Of a stretch of DNA of 11,096 bases, positions 1 through 6,057 are shown piece by piece. The translations under genes and the position numbers were made by a program. The notes under the pieces were generated by a model. That model did not search any database. It worked only from the letters and a program-made list of their open reading frames with translations, and was not told the DNA's origin. How positions within the stretch are numbered: position 1 is the first letter of the stretch; the number at the start of each line of letters is the position of its first letter. This DNA comes from Candidatus Egerieicola pullicola (GTDB lineage Bacteria > Bacillota > Clostridia > Oscillospirales > Ruminococcaceae): NCBI GenBank assembly GCA_018712465.1, contig DVGY01000051.1, positions 1 to 11,096 on the forward strand, in the 5' to 3' direction.

Positions 1-328
1 TGGCCAGGCAACGATATTCTCGTGCAGGATTGCCCTGGGATTTACCGTCTACCCGATCAAAGACAATCCGGTATCCCCCGGCGCCGTAAAGCAGGGAGCG
101 ATTCACCCGGCTGATGGTGGCGGTAGAGGCCCCGGTTTGTTGCACAATGTCGGAATACACTCGATTCTGATCCAGCATCCGGGCCACATGCAGCCGCTGG
201 CTCAAGGCTTTCAGCTCCTGGACGGTGCAGAGGTCCTCAAAAAACTTGGCGCATTCTTCCTGGGTCTTTAAAGACAGCACCATTTGGTACAGCTGCTGGA
301 CAGCCTGCTGGTTCAGTTTGGATTCCAT
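1..328 (-). CDS. yerC: YerC/YecD-family TrpR-like regulator, partial
   Basis: The - strand frame opens at ATG 328-326 and stays open for 109 codons to the window edge, so the C-terminus is missing. The start has a strong AAGGAGG ribosome binding site at 342-336, 7 nt away. The protein resembles Bacillus YerC/YecD, a small DNA-binding family related to the tryptophan repressor TrpR: a helical N-terminus, then FFEDLC and LSQRLHVARML (about residues 29-52), then a helix-turn-helix with TGASTATISRVNRSL (about 65-79) and YGAGGY. This TGAS-ATISRV recognition segment is the family signature. Bacillus YerC is about 100 residues; here the frame continues beyond the usual end (DRVDGKSQGN..., after residue 91), so this copy has a longer tail. 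Its target genes cannot be told from the sequence. It is divergently transcribed from the reductase pair and is probably unrelated to CRISPR. Confidence 0.88.
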   Translation of the reverse strand, partial: MESKLNQQAVQQLYQMVLSLKTQEECAKFFEDLCTVQELKALSQRLHVARMLDQNRVYSDIVQQTGASTATISRVNRSLLYGAGGYRIVFDRVDGKSQGNPAREYRCLA

Positions 329-357
329 GGCATTTCCTCCTTGGGTGTGTTACTGAT

Positions 358-386
358 ATTTTAACACATCAAAGCGCTAATGTAAA
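358..386 (-). promoter_or_regulatory. Promoter of the yerC-like gene
   Basis: On the - strand there is a TTTACA -35 box (386-381), a 17-bp spacer and a TAAAAT -10 box (363-358). This predicts a start near 351 and a short leader before the ATG at 328. The boxes differ from the sigma-A consensus by one base each. Confidence 0.7.
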
Positions 387-445
387 GAGTGGGGCGTTTG
401 GGTTACCATTCCTTTTGGGTATGCGGGAAAATAAAAAACAGGTAT

Positions 446-474
446 TTGCCTTCTTTCCTTCCAGGTGGTACACT
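446..474 (+). promoter_or_regulatory. Promoter of the aldo/keto reductase pair
   Basis: TTGCCT (446-451), a 17-bp spacer and TACACT (469-474) fit a sigma-A promoter. The predicted start near 481 gives a leader of about 38 nt to the GTG at 519. No obvious operator is visible in the 190-bp gap shared with yerC. Confidence 0.6.
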
Positions 475-518
475 AAAAAAAGAAGCCGGAACATCGGCAG
501 AAAAGGAGACGATTTACA

Positions 519-1652
519 GTGCTGCATCACGATTTTCAAGACCTGTCCCTCTCTGCTTTGGGACTGGGAGCCATGCGCCTGCCGGTGCTGGACGGGGAGG
601 ACAGCAAGGTCAACCAACCCGCCGTGGAAGAGATGGTAGACTACGCCATCAAACAGGGCGTCAACTACTTTGACACCGCCTGGGGTTATCACGACGGCAA
701 TTCCGAACCCGCCTTGGGCAAAGCATTGAGCCGGTACCCCCGGGACCGCTTTTATCTGGCGGACAAGTTCCCCGGCTACGACCTGTCCAACATGGATAAG
801 GTAGAAGAAATCTTTGAGGCACAGCTCCAACGGTGCGGGGTGGAATACTTTGACTTTTATCTGTTCCACAACGTCTGCGAAATGAACATCGACGCCTATC
901 TCAACCCGGACTATCATATCTTCGACTATCTGGCAGCCCAAAAGAAAGCGGGACGGATCAAGCACCTGGGTTTTTCCGCCCACGGCAGCCGGGAAGTAAT
1001 GGAGCGATTTTTAAAAGCCTACGGCAGTGAAATGGAGTTCTGCCAGATCCAACTTAACTATCTGGACTGGGACTTCCAGGACGCCAAAGGCAAGGTGGAG
1101 CTGTTGAAAGAGTACCATCTGCCAGTGTGGGTCATGGAACCCCTGCGGGGCGGCAAGCTGGCCAATCTGGAACCCAAATACCAAGAGAAATTAAAAGCCC
1201 TACGCCCTCAGGAAACCATCCCAGCCTGGGCCTTCCGGTTCTTGCAAAGCCTTCCGGAAGTCACCATGGTGTTGTCCGGGATGTCCACTCTGAACCAGTT
1301 AAAGGAAAATGTAGCTACTTTTGGAGAGGATAAACCATTAAACCGCACCGAAATGGACACCCTGTTGGCCATGGCCAAGGAGATGGTGCAGAAAATTACC
1401 CTACCCTGCACTGCGTGCCACTACTGCGTCAGCCACTGTCCCCAAGGATTGGACATCCCCAGCCTGTTGGCCCTGTACAACGAACACTGTTTCACAGATG
1501 GAGGATTTATCGCTCCCATGGCGCTGATGGCAGTGCCGGAAAACAAACAGCCCAGCGCCTGCATCGGCTGTCGGAGCTGTGAGGCGGTCTGTCCTCAGCA
1601 GATCAAGATTTCCGAAGCCATGGCAGACTTTGCCGAAAAACTAAAGGGATAA
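519..1652 (+). CDS. Aldo/keto reductase fused to a 2x[4Fe-4S] ferredoxin domain
   Basis: The 377-residue protein has an N-terminal aldo/keto reductase TIM barrel (about residues 1-290) and a C-terminal ferredoxin domain. The catalytic tetrad is intact by position: Asp52 and Tyr57 in FDTAWGYHDG, Lys83 in LADKFPG, His117 in LFHNV. The C-terminus carries two cysteine clusters, C297-x2-C300-x2-C303-x3-C307-P and C348-x2-C351-x2-C354-x3-C358-P, each able to bind a [4Fe-4S] cluster. Such cytosolic fusions are common in anaerobic Clostridia and are thought to couple carbonyl/alcohol redox chemistry to electron carriers; the substrate is unknown. The start is GTG at 519, because GGAG at 505-508 sits 10 nt upstream and the family N-terminus (LSALGLGAMRLP) follows. 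It is first in an operon with the next gene, 15 nt downstream. Confidence 0.9.
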   Translation: MLHHDFQDLSLSALGLGAMRLPVLDGEDSKVNQPAVEEMVDYAIKQGVNYFDTAWGYHDGNSEPALGKALSRYPRDRFYLADKFPGYDLSNMDKVEEIFEAQLQRCGVEYFDFYLFHNVCEMNIDAYLNPDYHIFDYLAAQKKAGRIKHLGFSAHGSREVMERFLKAYGSEMEFCQIQLNYLDWDFQDAKGKVELLKEYHLPVWVMEPLRGGKLANLEPKYQEKLKALRPQETIPAWAFRFLQSLPEVTMVLSGMSTLNQLKENVATFGEDKPLNRTEMDTLLAMAKEMVQKITLPCTACHYCVSHCPQGLDIPSLLALYNEHCFTDGGFIAPMALMAVPENKQPSACIGCRSCEAVCPQQIKISEAMADFAEKLKG

Positions 1653-1667
1653 AACAAGGAGGCATCT

Positions 1668-2762
1668 ATGGAATACCGTAAACTCCCTCACGGAGAGGAA
1701 CAAATCAGCATTCTTGGACTGGGAACCAGCTCCTTGGGGCCCTCCGGGGACAAGGAAATTCAAGAGACGGTGCTTTTCGCTGTTCAAAACGGCATCAACT
1801 ACATCGACCTGGCCTCAGGGGACAGTGCTCCCTTTGCCTCCATGGGCAAAGCCTTGCAGGGGTTGCGGGATCGGGTATATTTTCAAATCCACTTTGGAGC
1901 AGATTACCAAACCGAGCAGTACGGCTGGACCCTAGATCTGGAAGAGATCAAGCGCTCCATTGACTGGCAGCTACACGCCCTGCAAACCGACTACATTGAT
2001 TTCGGCTTCATCCACTGCATGGACGAGAGTTCTGATTTAGAACAGTACCAAAGCAACGGAGTGTTGGACTACCTGCTCTCCCTGCAAAAGCAAGGGGTGG
2101 TACGGCACATCGGCTTGTCCTCCCACACCCCGGAAGTAGCCATGCAGGTACTGGATTGGAATTTGATCGATATGCTGATGTTTTCCATCAACCCTGCCTA
2201 CGACTACCAGCACGGGGAATTTGCCAATGGCAGCGCCGCCCAGCGGATGGCTCTATACCAGCGCTGCGAAGCCCAAGGAGTGGGAATTTCAGTGATGAAA
2301 GCCTTTAGCGGCGGACAACTGCTCAACGCCAAGACCTCCCCCTTCCGGCAAGCTCTCACCGAATATCAATGTTTGGCCTACGCTTTGGACAAACCGGGAG
2401 TGCTAACGGTGCTGCCCGGAATCCGCAACCGCCAGGATCTGAAGCGGCTGCTGGGCTTTTTGGAGGCTACACCGGAAGAAAAGGATTACTCCATTTTAGG
2501 CAGTTTTACTCCCCGGGAAGCGGAGGGAATCTGTGTTTACTGCAATCACTGCCAGCCCTGCCCCGCCGGGTTGGACGTGGGACTAATCAACAAGTACTAC
2601 GACCTGGCCAAAGCCGGGGACAAGTTGGCGGTAGATCACTATCAAAACCTACAGGTTCATGCTTCCGACTGCATCCAGTGCGGGCATTGCGAAGACCGCT
2701 GCCCCTTCCAGGTAAAGCAGATGGCACGGATGGAAGAAATCAGCGGGTATTTTGGAAAATAA
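1668..2762 (+). CDS. Second aldo/keto reductase-ferredoxin fusion, catalytic tetrad altered
   Basis: The 364-residue protein has the same architecture as the upstream gene: a barrel (GLGTSSLG near 17-24, HIGLSSH at 147-153) and a ferredoxin domain with C289-x2-C292-x2-C295-x2-C298-P and C335-x2-C338-x2-C341-x3-C345-P. The active site differs from a normal reductase. Asp47 (NYIDLASGD) and His116 (FIHCMD) are present, but the position of the catalytic Tyr (Asp+5) holds Asp52, and the Lys position is His75 (FQIHFGA). From memory, related clostridial proteins also carry His here, so this looks like a subfamily trait rather than recent decay. It may have a different chemistry, or act mainly as a redox partner of its neighbour. 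ATG 1668 has AAGGAGG (1656-1662) 5 nt upstream. A terminator follows directly. Confidence 0.85.
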   Translation: MEYRKLPHGEEQISILGLGTSSLGPSGDKEIQETVLFAVQNGINYIDLASGDSAPFASMGKALQGLRDRVYFQIHFGADYQTEQYGWTLDLEEIKRSIDWQLHALQTDYIDFGFIHCMDESSDLEQYQSNGVLDYLLSLQKQGVVRHIGLSSHTPEVAMQVLDWNLIDMLMFSINPAYDYQHGEFANGSAAQRMALYQRCEAQGVGISVMKAFSGGQLLNAKTSPFRQALTEYQCLAYALDKPGVLTVLPGIRNRQDLKRLLGFLEATPEEKDYSILGSFTPREAEGICVYCNHCQPCPAGLDVGLINKYYDLAKAGDKLAVDHYQNLQVHASDCIQCGHCEDRCPFQVKQMARMEEISGYFGK

Positions 2763-2777
2763 AATCGACCTCGGGAG

Positions 2778-2810
2778 TTCCCCACGGCAAAGCGCTGTGG
2801 GGAATTTTTT
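2778..2810 (+). terminator. Intrinsic terminator of the reductase operon
   Basis: The stem pairs TTCCCCACGGC (2778-2788) with GCTGTGGGGAA (2794-2804), 11 bp with one G-U, around a 5-nt loop. Six T (2805-2810) follow. It lies 15 nt after the stop of the second reductase and separates that operon from cas3. Confidence 0.9.
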
Positions 2811-2820
2811 ATTTCTCTAA

Positions 2821-2867
2821 CCAAAAATTTTGGAAAAAGGGAAAATCAGTCCTAAAAATGGGACTGA
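2821..2867. repeat. Two inverted repeats upstream of the cas3 promoter
   Basis: CCAAAA-A-TTTTGG (2821-2833) is a perfect short palindrome. TCAGTCC (2846-2852) and GGACTGA (2861-2867) are perfect 7-bp arms around an 8-nt gap, ending 6 bp before the cas3 -35 box. Their position suits regulator binding sites, but no bound protein can be named and the first is simple A/T-rich sequence. Confidence 0.4.
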
Positions 2868-2873
2868 ATTCAG

Positions 2874-2902
2874 TTGTTTTTGGCGGTAAAAACAATTATA
2901 AT
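2874..2902 (+). promoter_or_regulatory. cas3 promoter
   Basis: TTGTTT (2874-2879), a 17-bp spacer and a perfect TATAAT (2897-2902). The predicted start near 2909 leaves a leader of about 15 nt before the TTG start codon. cas3 therefore appears to be transcribed separately from the cas5c operon. Confidence 0.75.
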
Positions 2903-2923
2903 ATACAAAAAGGATGTGATTGT

Positions 2924-5131
2924 TTGAATAAAAACATTTTATCTGCACAAAATTCGACTCTTGTGGCCCATATTCGGAAAGACAAAACAGAACAATCCTT
3001 AGAAGAACATCTCCGAGAGACAGCCCGTTTGGCAGAACAGTTTGCCCAATCTTTTCAGGCGGGCGATTACGGAAAACAGGTCGGCGGCATTCACGATAAA
3101 GGAAAAGCCAGCCAGCCCTTTCAAGAACACCTTCGCGGCGACCCCAGACCGGTAAACCATTCCGATGCCGGCGCCCAACTGCTGCACCAGCAGGGCAACG
3201 ACATCACCGCCATTTGTGTAGCCGGACACCATACCGGCCTGCCCAATTACGGAACCAAAGCCGATCCTGCCGGGGAACCCACCTTTTGGGGCCGAATGAA
3301 GCGTCGGGACTTGCCGGACAGCTCTGCGGGAGAAAAACTGTTTCCTGTGGACCCATCTCCCCTTCCCCTACCGGAAAGTTACCGGAGCCCAATGGGCCGG
3401 GTAGAAACATCTTTTTTTATCCGGATGCTTTATTCCTGCCTCACGGATGCCGATTTTCTGGATACCGAACGATTTATGCAGGGCGGCAGGATACTTCGTG
3501 AACCAGGGGAATCCATCCAAGTATTAAACCAAAAGCTGGACCGATATTTAGATCAGCAAGGCTTCTTAACGCCTACTAAAGAAATCAATCAAAAGCGAGC
3601 TGCTATTCTGCGGCAATGCTTGGAGGGAGCCAATCAGCCACCGGGATTGTTTTCCTTAACGGTGCCTACCGGGGGAGGCAAAACGGTATCTTCTCTGGCC
3701 TTTGCTTTGCGCCATGCCGCCGCTTATGGGAAACAGCGGGTGATCTATGTGATTCCCTACTGTTCCATCATCGACCAGACTGCCGGCGAATTCCGGAAAA
3801 TTTTGGGAGAAGAAAACGTATTGGAACACCACAGCGGCGTGATCTATGAAAAAGAAAGTGTCAGCAAATCGGCGGAGCGGGAGGAAAAGGATTGGAAAGA
3901 CCCCTGCCGCGATCCCATGGCTCTGGCCACCGAAAACTGGGACAAACCGGTGGTGGTTACCACCATGGTACAGTTTTTTGAATCTCTCTACGCCGCCCAT
4001 TCCTCCCGCTGCCGGAAGCTCCACAACATCGCCAACAGCGTGGTAATTTTCGACGAAGCCCAGATGATACCGGTGCACCACCTGGACCCTTGTGTTATGG
4101 CTATCACCCAATTGATACAGCATTTTTCGGTATCGGCGGTGCTTTGTACCGCTACCCAGCCTGCGTTAAACGGCTTGATCCAACGATTTGCCCCAGGGCT
4201 GGAAATTCGAGAACTTTGTTCCGATCCCCTCTCCCTGTACCGGTCCTTCCGGCGGGTGACCTTTCGGATGGAACCGGCTCCGCTTTCTTATCTGGAGCTG
4301 GCAGGCCGGCTGATGGAGCAGTCTCAGGTGCTCTGCATCCTCAATACCCGAAAAGCAGTGCAGCAGGTGTACCAACAATTATCCGGCGAAGGGAACTACT
4401 GTCTGACCACCTACCTCTACCCCGCCCAACGGCAGGCGCTGATCCAAGAGATCCGCCAACGGCTGAGTAACGGGCTACCCTGCCGGGTGGTGGCCACCTC
4501 CTTGATTGAAGCGGGGGTGGATGTGGACTTTCCCACCCTCTACCGGCAGTTGGCCGGGTTGGACTCCATCCTCCAGGCAGCAGGCCGGTGCAACCGGGAG
4601 GGAATCCATTCCCCGGAAGAAAGTATTGTGACGGTGTTTCAACTTCAGGATGCCCCCTCTGAGGAGATGATCCAGAAGAATATAGAAGCCTGTCAAGACG
4701 CCATCCAAGCCCATCCGGAGCTGGAACACCCGGACACCATTCGAATCTACTTTTCAAAGCTGTATTACCAAGATTGGAACCATGATGAAAGCGATATTTT
4801 AAAACGGTCCCGCAGCAAAAATCTCCCTTTCCGAGAAATTGAGAATAATTTCCGCCTCATCGACGAAACATCCAAAACCGTCTACATTCCCCTGGAAAAA
4901 GGAGCAGAACTAGTGGAGCGGTTGCGGGGCGGAGAGGTGAGCCGCAGTCTCTTCCGGCAGTTGGGGCGGTACGGTGTGCCGGTACCCGCCTATCAATTCC
5001 AGGCGCTTTACCAGGCAGGAGACATTGAACTGGTCACCCCTCAGGCGGGGATTTTGCTGAATCTCTCCCTCTATGATCCGGAATCCGGCTTCTCCCCCCA
5101 GGCAGAAGAAGGAAAAGGGTTGTTTACCTAA
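2924..5131 (+). CDS. cas3: Cas3 helicase-nuclease, type I-C
   Basis: Cas3 is recruited by Cascade after target recognition and unwinds and degrades the DNA. The 735-residue protein has an N-terminal HD nuclease domain: His29 (LEEHL), His57-Asp58 (GGIHDKGK), His79 (NHSDAGA), His102/103 (AGHHTGL), Asp175/177 (LTDAD). An SF2 helicase follows: Walker A TGGGKT (249-254), DEAQ box (377-380; DEAH is the usual form), TAT (409-411), TSLIEAGVDVDF (525-536) and QAAGRCNR (551-558), then the C-terminal domain. The start is taken as TTG 2924, because AAAGGA at 2908-2913 precedes it at good spacing, just after the promoter, and the HIRKDK...SLEEHL family start follows. The frame stays open far upstream; ATG 2858 lies ahead of the promoter and has no ribosome binding site. 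GTG 2963 is possible but also lacks one. No truncation is seen. Confidence 0.96.
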   Translation: MNKNILSAQNSTLVAHIRKDKTEQSLEEHLRETARLAEQFAQSFQAGDYGKQVGGIHDKGKASQPFQEHLRGDPRPVNHSDAGAQLLHQQGNDITAICVAGHHTGLPNYGTKADPAGEPTFWGRMKRRDLPDSSAGEKLFPVDPSPLPLPESYRSPMGRVETSFFIRMLYSCLTDADFLDTERFMQGGRILREPGESIQVLNQKLDRYLDQQGFLTPTKEINQKRAAILRQCLEGANQPPGLFSLTVPTGGGKTVSSLAFALRHAAAYGKQRVIYVIPYCSIIDQTAGEFRKILGEENVLEHHSGVIYEKESVSKSAEREEKDWKDPCRDPMALATENWDKPVVVTTMVQFFESLYAAHSSRCRKLHNIANSVVIFDEAQMIPVHHLDPCVMAITQLIQHFSVSAVLCTATQPALNGLIQRFAPGLEIRELCSDPLSLYRSFRRVTFRMEPAPLSYLELAGRLMEQSQVLCILNTRKAVQQVYQQLSGEGNYCLTTYLYPAQRQALIQEIRQRLSNGLPCRVVATSLIEAGVDVDFPTLYRQLAGLDSILQAAGRCNREGIHSPEESIVTVFQLQDAPSEEMIQKNIEACQDAIQAHPELEHPDTIRIYFSKLYYQDWNHDESDILKRSRSKNLPFREIENNFRLIDETSKTVYIPLEKGAELVERLRGGEVSRSLFRQLGRYGVPVPAYQFQALYQAGDIELVTPQAGILLNLSLYDPESGFSPQAEEGKGLFT

Positions 5132-5160
5132 AAAAGGCGGCAACGGAAAACCGTTGCCGC
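5130..5160 (-). terminator. Intrinsic terminator of the crRNA-like RNA
   Basis: Read on the - strand: GCGGCAACGG, loop TTTT, CCGTTGCCGC (perfect 10-bp stem, 5160-5137), then C and six T (5135-5130). The T-tract is the complement of the cas3 stop codon region. On the + strand no T-run follows the hairpin, so it is not a typical terminator for cas3, though it could protect the 3' end of the cas3 mRNA. Confidence 0.85.
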
Positions 5161-5190
5161 TAGGAAGAGATATTACATGATACCCTTCTC

Positions 5191-5219
5191 ATTTCAATCC
5201 TCTCAAGTTGCCTTGAGAC
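5191..5219 (-). repeat. Degenerate solitary CRISPR repeat
   Basis: The 29-nt element starts with GTC like the true repeat, has a 7-bp stem (TCTCAAG with CTTGAGA) capped by a GCAA tetraloop, and ends in GGATTGAAAT, identical to the last 10 nt of the array repeats. The array repeat has a 7-bp stem of different sequence (CGCTCCC with GGGAGCG) and a 5-nt loop. Fold and handle are kept while the stem sequence has fully changed, which suggests selection for processing by Cas5c without recombination with the array. Confidence 0.85.
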
Positions 5220-5225
5220 AGGTTG

Positions 5226-5254
5226 ATTATAACACGCCGTTGGAAAAACAACAA
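5226..5254 (-). promoter_or_regulatory. Promoter of the crRNA-like RNA
   Basis: On the - strand: TTGTTG (5254-5249), a 17-bp spacer and a perfect TATAAT (5231-5226). The expected start, about 7 nt on, falls at the first base of the degenerate repeat, so the RNA carries almost no leader. Confidence 0.7.
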
Positions 5255-5296
5255 CTTTGATTTTTTGGAAATTCTCCTTTACAAAAATATTTTGCT

Positions 5297-5317
5297 TTAC
5301 ATTATACATTTCTCGAA
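5297..5317 (-). promoter_or_regulatory. Predicted Cascade target (PAM plus seed) upstream of the cas operon promoter
   Basis: On the - strand, TTC (5317-5315) is followed by GAGAAATGTATAATGTAA (5314-5297). The spacer-like segment reads GAGAAGGGTATCATGTAA: 15 of 18 match, with mismatches at 6, 7 and 12. Positions 6 and 12 are the flipped-out, unread positions in type I effectors. Beyond position 18 the match falls to background. The PAM side faces the cas5c operon -35 box 10 bp away, so bound Cascade should hinder RNA polymerase. Confidence 0.75.
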
Positions 5318-5327
5318 GAAAAAGTTC

Positions 5328-5356
5328 TTGACATAAGCGGGAAAAAGTGCTACGAT
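5328..5356 (+). promoter_or_regulatory. Promoter of the cas5c-cas2 operon
   Basis: A perfect TTGACA (5328-5333), a 17-bp spacer and TACGAT (5351-5356). The predicted start near 5363 gives a 5' leader of about 44 nt, ending in the cas5c ribosome binding site AAAGGAG (5391-5397). It is the strongest -35 box in the window, consistent with a promoter that needs a brake. Confidence 0.8.
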
Positions 5357-5406
5357 AGACTTACAGCAATGATTGCTCAAATCTATTTAGAAAGGAGTGT
5401 TGCTTT

Positions 5407-6057
5407 ATGTCCATTCGCATGAAAGTGTGGGGAGACTACGCCTGCTTCACACGCCCAGAGATGAAAAGTGAGCGGGTTAGTTATGACATACTAACTCCCT
5501 CTGCCGCCCGGGGCATTGTGGAAAGTATTTTTTGGCATCCCGGAATGAAATGGATCATCGATGCTATTTACGTTCAAAAACCCATTCAGTTCACCAACAT
5601 CCGCCGCAACGAGGTTTCAGAAAAGATTTCCTGCAACACGGTCCGCAGTGCAGCGAAATCCGGTAAGCCTCTATCCCTGTTTACCTCCCAGTGCATCCAG
5701 CAGCGAGCCACTACGGCGCTGCGAAATGTGGAGTACATCATTGAAGCCCACTTCGACATGACCGACCGAGCGGCTCCGGGCGACAATCCCGGCAAGTTCC
5801 AGGAAATGTTCACCCGCCGGCTGAAAAAGGGACAGTGCTACCGCCAGCCTGTACTGGGGTGCCGGGAGTTTTCGGCCTTCTTTTCCCCCTGTGAGGAGAT
5901 TCCCCCCTGTCCCCCGGAACTGAAAGGAACCCGGGATCTGGGGTATCTGCTCTACGATTTGGACTACAGCGATCCCGCCAACATCCACCCTCTCTACTTC
6001 CGAGCGGTGCTGGTGGACGGGAAACTGGACCTGCGGGAGGTGGAGATCAAGTCATGA
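5407..6057 (+). CDS. cas5c: Cas5c (Cas5d), pre-crRNA endonuclease and Cascade subunit
   Basis: In type I-C systems, which lack Cas6, Cas5c cuts the array transcript at the base of each repeat hairpin, leaves an 11-nt 5' handle and stays bound to it in Cascade. The 216-residue protein has the family features: an RRM-like start MSIRMKVWGDYACFTRPEMK, YDILTPSAARGIVESIFWHPG (residues 26-46) and ATTALRNVEYIIEAHF (101-116). Length is normal (usually 210-240). The catalytic Tyr known from one Bacillus Cas5d lies in a segment that reads IFW here (41-43), so the active-site residues cannot be assigned by eye. ATG 5407 has AAAGGAG 9 nt upstream. It is the first gene of the operon and overlaps cas8c by 4 nt (ATGA). 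Confidence 0.95.
   Translation: MSIRMKVWGDYACFTRPEMKSERVSYDILTPSAARGIVESIFWHPGMKWIIDAIYVQKPIQFTNIRRNEVSEKISCNTVRSAAKSGKPLSLFTSQCIQQRATTALRNVEYIIEAHFDMTDRAAPGDNPGKFQEMFTRRLKKGQCYRQPVLGCREFSAFFSPCEEIPPCPPELKGTRDLGYLLYDLDYSDPANIHPLYFRAVLVDGKLDLREVEIKS

Larger units (their letters stand above)
5130..5219 (-). ncRNA. Candidate CreR-type Cas-regulating crRNA-like RNA
   Basis: A transcript of about 90 nt is predicted, from near 5219 to the T-tract at 5130. It contains a degenerate CRISPR repeat (5219-5191), a spacer-like segment from 5190 to about 5161, and a terminator hairpin. The repeat's 3' end gives AGGATTGAAAT, against TGGATTGAAAT in the real array, so Cas5c cleavage would leave a nearly normal 11-nt 5' handle. 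Spacer positions 1-5, 8-11 and 13-18 match 5314-5297, next to a TTC PAM and just upstream of the cas5c operon promoter. Known CreR RNAs guide type I or V effectors to repress their own cas promoters without cleavage, and a guide with only PAM-proximal pairing fits that. The parts are seen directly; transcription, processing and repression are inferred. A relic of an old array is the main alternative, but the dedicated promoter, terminator and promoter-proximal match argue against it. Confidence 0.8.

Noticed and set aside
369..983. A 204-residue open frame on the - strand opposite the first reductase.
   Set aside because: It is a shadow of a gene with a complete family signature, and its protein resembles no known domain.
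2369..2923. The cas3 frame stays open about 555 nt upstream, into the second reductase gene, allowing a 920-residue reading.
   Set aside because: It overlaps a well-supported gene in another frame and crosses a terminator and the cas3 promoter. The extra part resembles no Cas3 domain.
3656..4123. A 155-residue open frame opposite cas3, and others antisense to cas7c and cas4.
   Set aside because: All are mirrors of strongly supported cas genes, without ribosome binding sites or recognisable motifs.
5219..5314. A CreTA-type toxin RNA beside the crRNA-like RNA; an AAAGGAG occurs on the - strand at 5280-5274.
   Set aside because: No ATG or compact ORF follows at suitable spacing, no separate promoter-terminator unit is seen, and the spacer match points to the cas promoter rather than a toxin promoter.
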